Assembly: GCF_000472965.1 (NCBI RefSeq)
Contig: NZ_AXAU01000010.1
Location: 1-64,000 of the forward strand
DNA length: 64,000 bases
Reading direction: 5' to 3'
DNA from: Bradyrhizobium murdochi
GTDB lineage: Bacteria; Pseudomonadota; Alphaproteobacteria; Rhizobiales; Xanthobacteraceae
Below are positions 41,658 to 50,254 of this stretch, in pieces; positions within the stretch are counted from its first letter, which is position 1, and each line of letters opens with the position of its first letter. The position numbers were made by a program, and so were the translations under genes. Below the pieces are notes generated by a model, which worked only from the letters and a program-made list of their open reading frames with translations, did no database searches and had not been told where the DNA came from.

Positions 41658-43697
41658 ATGAGTGCGTCGACGTCGCGCCTCCTGATTTGCAGTTGCGAGA
41701 AGACCATGCCGCTCGATGCGGATGCGATCGGCCGTGGCTGCGCGAGCAAGATCACGCAGGCAAATCAGCTCTGCGGGCTCGAACTCGACCGCTTCAAGGA
41801 GGCGCTCGCCGAGGGCGCGCCGATTACGGTTGCCTGCACCCAGGAAGCGCCGCTGTTTCGGGAAGTGGCGGAGAACACCCCGCAAGCCCAGCTCAACTTC
41901 GTCAACATCCGCGAAACCGGCGGCTGGTCGAAGGATGCCGCGGCAGCCGGTCCGAAAGCAGCCGCGCTGATTGCTGCGGCGGGCGAAGAAATGCCCCCGC
42001 TCTCGCTGGTGACGCTCGAGAGTAGCGGCGTTGCACTGATCTATGGCCGGGACGAAATCGCCATCGAGGCGGCGCAGCGTCTCGCCGATCGTCTGGACAT
42101 TACCGTGCTGCTGACAAAGCCCGGCGATGTGGTCCCACGCCGCAGCAACGAGTTTCCTGTTCTCAAAGGCACGATCCGCAACGCTCGCGGCCATCTCGGG
42201 CAATTCGAGCTTGCGATCGACGACTACGCGCTGCCGTCCCCCTCCTCGCGCGCCAAGCTCATCTTCGGCCCTTCGCGCAATGGCGCTACTTCGACCTGCG
42301 ATCTGATCCTCGATCTCTCCGGCGGCACAGCGCTGTTCCCCGCGCATGAACTGCGTCCCGGCTATTTGCGCGCCGATCCGCGCGACAAGGCCGCGGTCGA
42401 GCGCGCGATCGCAGATGCCGGCGGCTTGGTTGGCACCTTCGACAAGCCGCGGTTTGTCAATTTCGAGCCGTCGCTCTGCGCGCATTCGCGCTCGTCCATT
42501 ACCGGATGCACGCGTTGCCTCGACCTCTGTCCGACCGGTGCGATCACGCCGAACGGGAACGCCGTCGCAATCGACGCCAATGTCTGCGCCGGCTGCGGCT
42601 CCTGCGCGTCGGTATGTCCGACCGGCGCGGCGTCCTATGCATTGCCGAGCGCAGACGCGCTGATGCGGCGGCTGCGCACGCTGCTGCAGACTTACCGCAA
42701 GGCGGGCGGCGGCGATGCCGTGGTCTTGTTTCATGACGGCGAGCATGGCGAGGACATCATCGATGCCCTGGCGCGGTTCGGCGAGGGCTTGCCGGCCAAC
42801 ATACTGCCGCTGCGCGTCAACGAAGTAACGCAGGTCGGACCGGAGATCATCGCTTCCGTCTTCGCCTATGGCGGCAGCGGCGTCGCGCTGCTAACGCGCG
42901 CAAAACCTCGCCACGATATCACGGCACTTCGCCGCGCGGTCGAGACGTCGGATCGGATCGTTAGCGCGCTCGGCTTCGGTGCCGGGATCGTCCAGATCAT
43001 CGAAACCGACGATCCGGACCAACTGCGCGCCACGCTGGATGCTGCCCCCCGCGGGATAGCAACGCAAAAGCCAGCCGGCTTTGTGCCGCGCGGGGCGAAG
43101 CGCGGCGTGCTCGAAACGACATTTCGCGAGCTGCACCTCGCGGCGCCCACGCCCGTCGAGGTCGTGCCGCTGGCGCCGGGCGCTCCCTTCGGCACCGTGA
43201 AGCTGAATGTCGACGGCTGCACGCTCTGCCATGCCTGCGTTACCGCCTGCCCGACTGGCGCGCTATCAGATAACCCCGATCGCGCGATGCTGCGCTTCAC
43301 CGAAAGCCTCTGCGTGCAGTGCGGGCTTTGCCAATCCACCTGCCCGGAAAAGGTCATCAGCATCGAACCGCGTCTCGACTTCCAGGCCTGGAACACGCCG
43401 CAGCGCGTGCTGAAGGAGGAAGAGCCGTTCAACTGCATCGCTTGCGGCAAACCGTTCGGCACCAAGAGCTCGATCGATCGCGTGCTGGCCAAGCTCGGCG
43501 GCGAGCGGCACTGGATGTTCCAGGGCGCCAACGCGAAGCGCCTCGACGTCATCAAGATGTGCGCGGATTGCCGCGTCGAAGCGGTGGTGAACGAAAGCTT
43601 CGACCCGCATGCGGCGCCGCAGCGCCCGCCGGTCATGTCGACCGAAGATTATCTGCGCGCGCGCGAAGTGAAGAAGGACGATCCGCTTGGATCGTGA
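41658..43697 (+). CDS. Large multi-cluster ferredoxin-like protein of the fdh locus
   Basis: A 679-residue protein with four ferredoxin-type sites: CTRCLDLCPTG and CAGCGSCASVCPTG (about residues 290-325), CTLCHACVTACPTG and CVQCGLCQSTCPEKV (about 520-570). An N-terminal CxC motif (ICSCEKTM) and a C-terminal double-cysteine region (CIACGKPF, CADCRVE) add metal ligands. The family is typical of fdh neighbourhoods, related to HdrA/NapF-like electron carriers. It probably passes electrons or supplies Fe-S clusters. The next gene, an Mrp ATPase, overlaps its end. Confidence 0.85.
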   Translation: MSASTSRLLICSCEKTMPLDADAIGRGCASKITQANQLCGLELDRFKEALAEGAPITVACTQEAPLFREVAENTPQAQLNFVNIRETGGWSKDAAAAGPKAAALIAAAGEEMPPLSLVTLESSGVALIYGRDEIAIEAAQRLADRLDITVLLTKPGDVVPRRSNEFPVLKGTIRNARGHLGQFELAIDDYALPSPSSRAKLIFGPSRNGATSTCDLILDLSGGTALFPAHELRPGYLRADPRDKAAVERAIADAGGLVGTFDKPRFVNFEPSLCAHSRSSITGCTRCLDLCPTGAITPNGNAVAIDANVCAGCGSCASVCPTGAASYALPSADALMRRLRTLLQTYRKAGGGDAVVLFHDGEHGEDIIDALARFGEGLPANILPLRVNEVTQVGPEIIASVFAYGGSGVALLTRAKPRHDITALRRAVETSDRIVSALGFGAGIVQIIETDDPDQLRATLDAAPRGIATQKPAGFVPRGAKRGVLETTFRELHLAAPTPVEVVPLAPGAPFGTVKLNVDGCTLCHACVTACPTGALSDNPDRAMLRFTESLCVQCGLCQSTCPEKVISIEPRLDFQAWNTPQRVLKEEEPFNCIACGKPFGTKSSIDRVLAKLGGERHWMFQGANAKRLDVIKMCADCRVEAVVNESFDPHAAPQRPPVMSTEDYLRAREVKKDDPLGS

Positions 43698-44556
43698 GCA
43701 GCAAGTGTCCGCCACCCCTCTGGATCTCAAGGCCCGCGCGACGTCGAAGGCCGCCGGTATTCCCGGCGTCAAGCACGTCATCGCCGTCGCCTCCGGCAAG
43801 GGCGGCGTCGGCAAATCCACCACCTCGTGCAATCTCGCGCTCGGCTTCGCGGCGCTCGGACTGAAGACCGGCATTCTCGATGCCGACATCTACGGTCCGT
43901 CACAACAAAAACTGTTCGGACTGCGCGGCAAGCCGCGCCAACTCGGCCCGCGCATGCTGGAGCCGCTGGAGCGGTTCGGCGTCAAGGTGATGTCGATCGG
44001 CTTTCTGGTCGAGGAAGACAACGCCATGATCTGGCGCGGGCCGATGGTGATCTCGGCGATCACGCAGATGCTGCGCGAAGTCGCATGGGGCGACCTCGAT
44101 ATCCTCGTCGTCGACCTGCCGCCCGGCACCGGCGACGCGCAGCTCACCATGGCGCAACAGGCGCCGCTCGCCGGCGCGATCATCGTCTCGACGCCACAGG
44201 ACCTCGCGCTGATCGACGCGCGGCGCGGCATCGCCATGTTTCAGAAGGTGAGCATTCCGATCCTGGGCCTGATCGAGAACATGTCGAGCTTCTGCTGCCC
44301 GACCTGCAACCACGTCACGCCGATCTTCGGCCACGGCGGCGCGCGAACGGAAGCCGAACGCCGCGGCGTTCCCTATCTCGGCGAGATACCGCTGGATATG
44401 CAGATTCGCCAGACCTCCGACGATGGCCGGCCGATCGTCGCCGTCGAGCCCGACGGCGTTCACGCCAAGCAATATGTGAGTATTGCGCGTGAAGTCTGGA
44501 CCGCGATCGTAACCGGCGCGGCGCACCGGCCACCGCCGCGCATCGTCATCGAATAG
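43687..44556 (+). CDS. Mrp/NBP35-family iron-sulfur carrier ATPase
   Basis: A 289-residue P-loop ATPase with the deviant Walker A ASGKGGVGKSTTS, LDADIYGPSQQ, LVVDLPPGTGD and LIENMSSFCCPTCN, whose CPTC pair can hold a bridging cluster. The N-terminal DUF59 domain of many Mrp proteins is absent. A TTG at 43687 with GAAGGAC eight bases upstream is the favoured start; a GTG at 43705 is an alternative. Overlap with the ferredoxin gene implies coupling. Likely inserts Fe-S clusters into formate dehydrogenase or the ferredoxin (inference). Confidence 0.88.
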   Translation: MDREQQVSATPLDLKARATSKAAGIPGVKHVIAVASGKGGVGKSTTSCNLALGFAALGLKTGILDADIYGPSQQKLFGLRGKPRQLGPRMLEPLERFGVKVMSIGFLVEEDNAMIWRGPMVISAITQMLREVAWGDLDILVVDLPPGTGDAQLTMAQQAPLAGAIIVSTPQDLALIDARRGIAMFQKVSIPILGLIENMSSFCCPTCNHVTPIFGHGGARTEAERRGVPYLGEIPLDMQIRQTSDDGRPIVAVEPDGVHAKQYVSIAREVWTAIVTGAAHRPPPRIVIE

Positions 44557-44571
44557 TCGCAGCCCGGCAGC

Positions 44572-44802
44572 TCACGGGCTCATAAAGATCGCGTCGATCC
44601 GCTCTGCGCCGCCGGCAAGGCCGAGCGCATGCAATTCGTCACGATACAGATCGATGATGAGAATCGACAGGACCGCGAAAAGAACGGTGGCAACCAACAC
44701 CAGAAGCCGCGAGACCAATGTATCAGGCGCCTCGCCTTCGGCCGTCCGATCCCGAGATCTGCTCCAAAGCGGTGCCATGAGAGCCAGCAAGGCATAGAGC
44801 AT
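44572..44802 (-). CDS. Small membrane protein of unknown function
   Basis: A 76-residue protein. Two hydrophobic helices are evident: the N-terminus MLYALLALMAPLW and LLVLVATVLFAVLSILIIDL. In between is a charged loop (SRSRDRTAEGEAPDT). The start at 44802 is preceded by GGAGAGATCGCA. Transcribed toward the Mrp gene, 15 bases apart. No family recognised. Confidence 0.55.
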   Translation of the reverse strand: MLYALLALMAPLWSRSRDRTAEGEAPDTLVSRLLVLVATVLFAVLSILIIDLYRDELHALGLAGGAERIDAIFMSP

Positions 44803-44920
44803 TGCGATCTCTCCTCTCTGCGTCGCGCTTCCGAAGCGTAAACCGGCCGCAGGCCAATGTCGATAATTGTCCGGCAGGAGATCGCCTGCAAGCAGGTGTG
44901 GCGGGAGACGCATGTGCTGA

Positions 44921-45946
44921 CTAACGTGCCTCCTCGAAGCCGCCGAGCACAGCGGTGAGATTGGCGCCGAGAATATCCGAGAGATAACCGCCTTCCTGGA
45001 CGAAAACCGTCGGCAAGCCGAGCCGCGCGATCGCGGCGCCGATGCGCCGGAAGCCGGCCGTGGTCACCGCAAGACCGGCGAGCGGATCGTGCTCCGAGGC
45101 ATCGAGGCCGAGCGCCACCACCAGCGCGCCGGGCGCAAACGCGCGGATGGTTTTTTCGGCGTCGCCGAGCGCCTTGATGTAATCATCATCCCCGGTGCCC
45201 TTCGGCAGCGGGATGTTCAGATTGGCGCCAAGGCCCGGACCGGCGCCGCGCTCATGCGCATATCCCCACACGAACGGATAGAAGAAGACGGGATCGGCAT
45301 GGATCGATACCGTCAGCACGTCGGAGCGCTCGTAGAAGATGCCCTGTGTGCCGTTGCCGTGATGCACGTCGATATCGAGGATTGCGACGCGCTCATGCTG
45401 CAGCCGAAGCTGCGCCGCTGCCACCGCGCTGTTGTTGAAGAAACAGAAGCCACCCGACATGTCGGCATAGGCGTGATGGCCCGGCGGCCGGCACAGCGCA
45501 TAGACAGCGTCTTCGCCATCCATGACGAGTTGCGCCGCGGTCGTGGCAACATCGGTGGCGGCACAGGCGGCGGCGTAAGTGCCCTTGCCGATCGGAGCTG
45601 CCGTATCCGCCGCGTGCCAGCCGAGGCGGCCGACGATATGGGTTGGGTATGTGGCGCCGTAGCGAACCGGGTGGATGTTGGCGATCATCTCCGAACCGGA
45701 ATCGCCGAGCGCGACCCAGGCGTCCCAGGCTTCCTCCAGAAAACGCAGATATTCCGCGCTGTGAACGCGCGCCCGCGGGCCTTGGCCGAACACCGTCGGC
45801 TCGACGAGGCTGTGCTTGCCGGCCTTAAGTCCGGCCAGCAACCGGTCGGCACGCTCGGGCTGCTCGGTGGTGCGTTTGATCACGCCGCGCACCAGGAAGA
45901 ATTGCGGATCGTGGCTTCGATGCAGTTCGGTGTAGACGGCCTTCAC
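44921..45946 (-). CDS. Acetylpolyamine amidohydrolase / histone-deacetylase-family protein
   Basis: A 341-residue zinc hydrolase of the histone deacetylase fold. Motifs: RPPGHHAYADMSGGFCFFNN (catalytic His pair), AILDIDVHHGNGTQ (zinc-binding Asp and His) and TVFVQEGGYL. Length and N-terminus MKAVYTELHRSHDPQFFLVRG match acetylpolyamine amidohydrolases. It removes acetyl groups from acetylated polyamines or similar amides. It starts with GTG and overlaps the GntR stop by four bases, so the regulator and enzyme are co-translated. Confidence 0.88.
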   Translation of the reverse strand: MKAVYTELHRSHDPQFFLVRGVIKRTTEQPERADRLLAGLKAGKHSLVEPTVFGQGPRARVHSAEYLRFLEEAWDAWVALGDSGSEMIANIHPVRYGATYPTHIVGRLGWHAADTAAPIGKGTYAAACAATDVATTAAQLVMDGEDAVYALCRPPGHHAYADMSGGFCFFNNSAVAAAQLRLQHERVAILDIDVHHGNGTQGIFYERSDVLTVSIHADPVFFYPFVWGYAHERGAGPGLGANLNIPLPKGTGDDDYIKALGDAEKTIRAFAPGALVVALGLDASEHDPLAGLAVTTAGFRRIGAAIARLGLPTVFVQEGGYLSDILGANLTAVLGGFEEAR

Positions 45947-46689
45947 ACGGACACTCCGACGGTTGGAAACAGGATGCTGCTCGGCTCAGTGGGATTGCCG
46001 AGCGGCGGCGAGAGTTCTCGCACCAGCCTGCCGACTTCGCGCCAGGCGTGGCCGATATGGTAGTCGACATGCGCGGTGATGCGCTCCGGATAACCGGCTT
46101 CGATCGCCGCCAGCAGCGGCTCGTGGGTCCTCGCGATCTCATGCGGGTCGTCGTAAAGGCGGCCGATCAGGCCGATGACCATGCGCAGCTCTGCTGCGAG
46201 ATCATCGAACAATCGCAAAAGGCGGCGGTTATCCGCGATTTCAAAAATCAGCCGGTGAAAGCGATAGTCCTCTTCCACCTGCCGGGCCGGGTCGTCGAGA
46301 TCGGCGGTCCGGTGCAGAACGTCGATTTGCCGCCGTAGCAAATCTCGCGACTCCGAAGAGAGGCGCTTCGCCGCCAGCACGCTGGCATGGCGTTCGATGC
46401 ACAGACGCAGATCGTAGATCTCGTCGATATTTCTGATTTCGAGTTTGCGGACGAAAAAGCCGCGGCGCGGGCTCGCGACCAGCAGCCCCTGTTTCTCCAG
46501 AAGGCGCGCCGCTTCGCGCACCGGCGCACGGCTGACGCCTAATTCCCGGGCAACCCCTGCCTCCACCACCTTAGAGCCAGGAGGCAACCGCCCCTGAACA
46601 ATGGCCTGCATCAGGATTCGAGCGATCTGGCCGACCAGATCGCTATCCGCAAGTGCCGGTAATCCAACCGGAAGAGACATAGGCCGCAT
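45943..46689 (-). CDS. GntR-family regulator with FCD domain
   Basis: A protein of 248 residues. The winged helix (LPPGSKVVEAGVARELGVSR and APVREAARLLEKQGLLVASP) is in the first 80. The FCD domain has metal-ligand residues in YRFHRLIFEIADN and the THEPLLAAI/VDYHIGHAW histidines. It is divergent from the aldolase-transporter operon and heads the amidohydrolase operon, so it probably controls both. A Met three codons downstream (46680) is an equally good start. Confidence 0.85.
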   Translation of the reverse strand: MRPMSLPVGLPALADSDLVGQIARILMQAIVQGRLPPGSKVVEAGVARELGVSRAPVREAARLLEKQGLLVASPRRGFFVRKLEIRNIDEIYDLRLCIERHASVLAAKRLSSESRDLLRRQIDVLHRTADLDDPARQVEEDYRFHRLIFEIADNRRLLRLFDDLAAELRMVIGLIGRLYDDPHEIARTHEPLLAAIEAGYPERITAHVDYHIGHAWREVGRLVRELSPPLGNPTEPSSILFPTVGVSV

Positions 46690-46731
46690 CGGCTAAACCC
46701 GCGCCAGTCCGTGGTTATTTTTTAATCGTCG

Positions 46732-46743
46732 ATTGTCGACACT
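46732..46743. promoter_or_regulatory. Candidate GntR operator
   Basis: TGTCGACA (46734-46741) is a perfect palindrome inside ATTGTCGACACT. FCD-type GntR regulators often bind TTGTnnACAA-like sites, and this fits at the core. It lies between the divergent gntR and class II aldolase starts, about 45 and 50 bases from each. Confidence 0.45.
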
Positions 46744-46791
46744 TTAATCTTGCCCAGATGCTGCGCGGCACGCAAGCTGAAAAAGTTGAAA

Positions 46792-47595
46792 ATGGATAAG
46801 GCGGAAATGACAAGCGTAGCCCACCACACCGCGAAGGCCTGGCCGGCGGTGGACGACCAGACCCTGCAAATCCGGATCGACCTCGCGGCGGCCTACCGGC
46901 TGATTCACCGGCTCGGTCTCGACGACAGCATCTACACCCACATCTCCGTCCGCCTTCCGGGCCGGCAAGACCTCTTTCTCATCAACTCCTACGGTTTGCG
47001 TTTCGAGGAAGTCACGGCGTCCAACCTGGTGACGGTCGATCTCGACGGAAACGTCATCGACGATCCCACGGGGCTCGGCATCAACCCGGCGGGTTTTACG
47101 ATTCACAGTGCGATCCACGCGGCGCGCCATGACGCGATCTGCGTCCTGCACACGCACACGGTCGCGGGCATAGCCGTTGCCTGCCAGAAGCAGGGGCTGC
47201 TGCCGCTCAATCAATGGTCGCTGCAGTTTACTGATTGCCTCGCCTATCACGACTATGAAGGCATCGCGCTCGATCTCGACGAACGGTCGCGCCTGGTCGC
47301 CGATCTCGGCGACAAGTTCGTGCTGGTCTTGCGCAATCACGGCATGCTGACCTGCGGGCGCTCCGTCGCCGAGGCCTTCAAGCTGATGCACAATCTAGAG
47401 CGCTCCTGCCGCGCCCAACTGGCAATCCAGTCATCGGGTGCTGAGGTCGTCGAGCTATCCGCAGCCGTCGCCCGCAAGACGGCCGGCCAATACGCAAGCT
47501 TCTACGACGCGATCGAAACAAATGGCGTGCCCGACAGCGAATGGGCGGCCTTCAAGCGGATGCTCGAGCGGACCGATCCCGACTTTGCCAACTGA
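46792..47595 (+). CDS. Class II aldolase/adducin family protein
   Basis: A 267-residue class II aldolase-fold protein. Pieces: RIDLAAAYRLIHRLGLDDSIYTHISVRLPG (seen as AAAYRLIHRLGLDD and YTHISVRLPG), the zinc-binding CVLHTHTVAGIAVAC and RNHGMLTCGRS. The catalytic Glu of true aldolases is not clear. It could be an aldolase, epimerase or a decarboxylase-like enzyme. The ATG at 46792 (MDKAEMTSV) is preferred to one 14 codons upstream. First gene before the transporter. Confidence 0.82.
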   Translation: MDKAEMTSVAHHTAKAWPAVDDQTLQIRIDLAAAYRLIHRLGLDDSIYTHISVRLPGRQDLFLINSYGLRFEEVTASNLVTVDLDGNVIDDPTGLGINPAGFTIHSAIHAARHDAICVLHTHTVAGIAVACQKQGLLPLNQWSLQFTDCLAYHDYEGIALDLDERSRLVADLGDKFVLVLRNHGMLTCGRSVAEAFKLMHNLERSCRAQLAIQSSGAEVVELSAAVARKTAGQYASFYDAIETNGVPDSEWAAFKRMLERTDPDFAN

Positions 47596-47656
47596 CAGAC
47601 CCGCCCTCGCCGAAGTGAGAGCGCCAAAAAAACCCTTTCTTTAAACGAGGTATGCG

Positions 47657-49210
47657 ATGTCCAAGCGCAAGATTTTGATGAGCTTCGCCACGATGTGCAT
47701 GCTGAGCACCGCGGCGGTGGCCGAGGGGCCGAAAGCAGGCGGCGTCGTCAATGCCGTGATCCAGCCCGAGCCGCCGAGCCTGATGATGGGCCTGGTGCAG
47801 AACGGCCCAACGCAGATGGTGGCCGGCAATATCTATGAAGGCCTGCTGCGCTACAGCCCCAAGCTCGATCCCCTGCCCGGCCTCGCCGAAAGCTGGTCAG
47901 TCAGTGAGGACGGCAAGATCTACACGTTCAAGCTCGTGAAGGGCGTGACCTGGCATGACGGCAAGCCGTTCACCTCGGCCGACGTTCTGTTCTCGATCGA
48001 GTTCTTGAAGCAGACCCATGCGCGTGCGCGCGGCAATCTTGCGCAGCTCGAAAAGGTGGAAGCGCCGGATGAATCCACCGTCGTCTTCACGCTGAAGCAG
48101 CCGTTCGGCCCGTTCATCGGCATCTTCGAAGTCGGCTCGCTGCCGATGATCCCGAAGCACCTCTACGAAGGCACTGACTTCAAGACCAACCCCGCCAACA
48201 ACACGCCTGTTGGTACCGGCCCCTTCATGTTTAGGGAATGGCAGAAGGGTTCGTTCATCCGCCTCGTCAAGAATCCGAACTACCACGTCAAGGGCAAGCC
48301 CAACATCGACGAGATCTATTGGCACGTCATCCCGGATGCCGCCGCGCGCTCGGTCGCCTATGAGACCGGCAAGGTCGACGTGCTGCCGGGCGGCTCGGTG
48401 GAGAATTTCGACGTGCCGCGCTTGAGCAAGCTGAAGAACACCTGCGTCACCGGGGCGGGCTGGGAATTCTTTAGCCCGCATTCCTGGCTCTGGCTCAACA
48501 ACCGCTCAGGTCCCACGGCGAACAAGAAATTCCGCCAGGCGCTGATGTTTGCAATCGATCGCAACATGGCCAAGGACGTGGTCTGGAACGGCCTCGGCAA
48601 GATCGCAACGGGTCCATCCGGCTCGGCGATCAAGTACTACACCAGCGCGGTGCCGAAATACGACTACGATCCGGCCAAGGCGAAGGCCTTGCTCAAGGAA
48701 GCCGGCTACAAGGGTGAGAAGCTCCGCATGCTGCCGCTACCTTACGGCGAGACGTGGCAGCGCTGGGCCGAGATGGTTCGTCAGAACCTGCAGGATGTCG
48801 GGATCAATGTCGAGATGATCGCAACCGACGTCCCCGGCTGGAATCAGAAGGTCAGCGAGTGGGACTACGACATCGCGTTCACTTATCTCTACCAGTACGG
48901 CGATCCCGCGCTCGGCGTCGGCCGCAACTATGTCTCGAGCCAGATCGCCAAGGGCTCGCCGTTCAATAACGTCGAAGGCTATTCGAATCCGGAGATCGAT
49001 AAGCTGTTCGCCGACGGCGCGGTCGCCTTCCCCGATGCGGCGCGCGAGGAAATCTACGCCAAGGCGCAGAAGATCCTTGTGGAGGACGTGCCGGTGGCGT
49101 GGATGCTCGAACTGCAATTCCCGACCATCACCCGCTGCAGCGTCAAGAACCTGATCACGACCGGCATCGGCGTCAACGACGGTTTCCGCGACGCCTGGAT
49201 CGAGAAGTAA
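47657..49210 (+). CDS. ABC transporter solute-binding protein, family 5
   Basis: A 517-residue SBP_bac_5 protein with a short signal peptide ending TAAVAE. Typical family motifs: GLAESWSVSEDGKIYTFKLV, GVTWHDGKPFTSADVLFSIE and PVGTGPFMFREW. Members bind peptides, nickel chelates, opines, or sugars and other compounds, so the ligand is undefined. Followed by a 12-bp stem-loop, then two permeases and a fused ATPase. The GAGG upstream of the start is adequate. Confidence 0.9.
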   Translation: MSKRKILMSFATMCMLSTAAVAEGPKAGGVVNAVIQPEPPSLMMGLVQNGPTQMVAGNIYEGLLRYSPKLDPLPGLAESWSVSEDGKIYTFKLVKGVTWHDGKPFTSADVLFSIEFLKQTHARARGNLAQLEKVEAPDESTVVFTLKQPFGPFIGIFEVGSLPMIPKHLYEGTDFKTNPANNTPVGTGPFMFREWQKGSFIRLVKNPNYHVKGKPNIDEIYWHVIPDAAARSVAYETGKVDVLPGGSVENFDVPRLSKLKNTCVTGAGWEFFSPHSWLWLNNRSGPTANKKFRQALMFAIDRNMAKDVVWNGLGKIATGPSGSAIKYYTSAVPKYDYDPAKAKALLKEAGYKGEKLRMLPLPYGETWQRWAEMVRQNLQDVGINVEMIATDVPGWNQKVSEWDYDIAFTYLYQYGDPALGVGRNYVSSQIAKGSPFNNVEGYSNPEIDKLFADGAVAFPDAAREEIYAKAQKILVEDVPVAWMLELQFPTITRCSVKNLITTGIGVNDGFRDAWIEK

Positions 49211-49221
49211 TCGCCGCCTCG

Positions 49222-49252
49222 TCGGGTGTCAGGGTTCAATCCTGACGCCCGA
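49222..49252 (+). other. Intercistronic stem-loop after the solute-binding-protein gene
   Basis: TCGGGTGTCAGG (49222-49233) pairs with CCTGACGCCCGA (49241-49252) across a 7-base loop: 12 pairs, one of them G-T. It lies 12 bases after the stop and 31 bases before the permease start. No U-run follows. Probably stabilises upstream mRNA or reduces readthrough. Confidence 0.6.
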
Positions 49253-49282
49253 ACACCGCGCCTCCAACGCCAGCGACAGCCC

Positions 49283-50254
49283 ATGATCTCCTTCATAGCC
49301 CAGCGGATCGCGAAAGCTATCGTCGTTCTTCTCGCGCTTGTCGTCATGAACTTCTTCCTTATCCGGATGGCGCCGGGCGATCCGGCGGTGGTGATGGCGG
49401 GCGAAGCCGGCGCGGGCGACCAGCTCTTCATCGCCCAACTCCGAGAGAAATTCGGCCTCGACCAGCCGCTGCCGGTGCAACTGTTCCTCTATGTCAAAGG
49501 CATCGTCAGCCTCGATCTCGGATTTTCGTTTCGCCAGCAGATGCCGGTCTCGAAGCTGATCCTCGATCGCCTGCCGGCGACGCTGTTGCTGACGGGCACC
49601 GCGTTTGCGATCTCGCTCGCCTTCGGCATCCTGTTCGGCGCATTGGCCGCGCGCTTTGCCGGCACCTGGGCCGACACCGCAATTACGATCGCGGCGCTGA
49701 TCTTCTACGCCACGCCGCTGTTCTGGGTCGCGTTGATGGCGATTCTGTTGTTTTCGGTCACGATGGATTGGCTACCGAGTTTTGGTTACGAAACGGTCGG
49801 CGCAGGCTACACCGGCCTTGCGCATGTCCTCGACGTCGCCGCCCATCTGATCCTGCCGGCGACGACGATCGGGCTGTTCTTCATGGCGACCTACGCCCGC
49901 ATGACGCGCGCCTCGATGCTGGAGGTTAGCCGGCTCGACTTCGTCAAGACCGCGCGCGCCAAGGGCCTGTCGGATGCCGTGATCCAGCGCCGTCACGTGC
50001 TGCGCAACGCGCTGTTGCCGGTCGTCACCCTGGCCGGCCTGCAGGCCGGGACGCTGGTCGGCGGCGCCGTGCTGACCGAAACCGTGTTCGCCTGGCCCGG
50101 CATCGGCCGACTGATGTACGAGGCGCTGCTGCAGCGCGACTACAATCTATTGCTCGGCGTTTTCGTCGTCTGCTCGGCCATGGTGCTGGCCTTCAACCTG
50201 ATCACGGACCTCGTCTATCGCTCCGTCGATCCCCGCATCGAGTTCGCCGCATGA
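49283..50254 (+). CDS. ABC transporter permease, DppB-like
   Basis: A 323-residue BPD_transp_1 permease with six membrane segments. N-terminus MISFIAQRIAKAIVVLLALVVMNFFLIRMAPGDP, whose PGDP motif is DppB/OppB-typical (shown as MISFIAQRIAK and LIRMAPGDPAV), and the EAA loop ARAKGLSDAVIQRRHVLRNALLPVVT. The ATG at 49283 follows the stem-loop; an upstream ATG at 49226 would start inside the stem and is rejected. Its stop overlaps the next permease start by four bases. Confidence 0.9.
   Translation: MISFIAQRIAKAIVVLLALVVMNFFLIRMAPGDPAVVMAGEAGAGDQLFIAQLREKFGLDQPLPVQLFLYVKGIVSLDLGFSFRQQMPVSKLILDRLPATLLLTGTAFAISLAFGILFGALAARFAGTWADTAITIAALIFYATPLFWVALMAILLFSVTMDWLPSFGYETVGAGYTGLAHVLDVAAHLILPATTIGLFFMATYARMTRASMLEVSRLDFVKTARAKGLSDAVIQRRHVLRNALLPVVTLAGLQAGTLVGGAVLTETVFAWPGIGRLMYEALLQRDYNLLLGVFVVCSAMVLAFNLITDLVYRSVDPRIEFAA

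Noticed and set aside
49226..49282. Start of the DppB-like permease at ATG 49226
   Set aside because: This codon lies inside the stem-loop and adds 19 residues not expected at a DppB N-terminus; the ATG at 49283 starts the typical MISFIAQR sequence.
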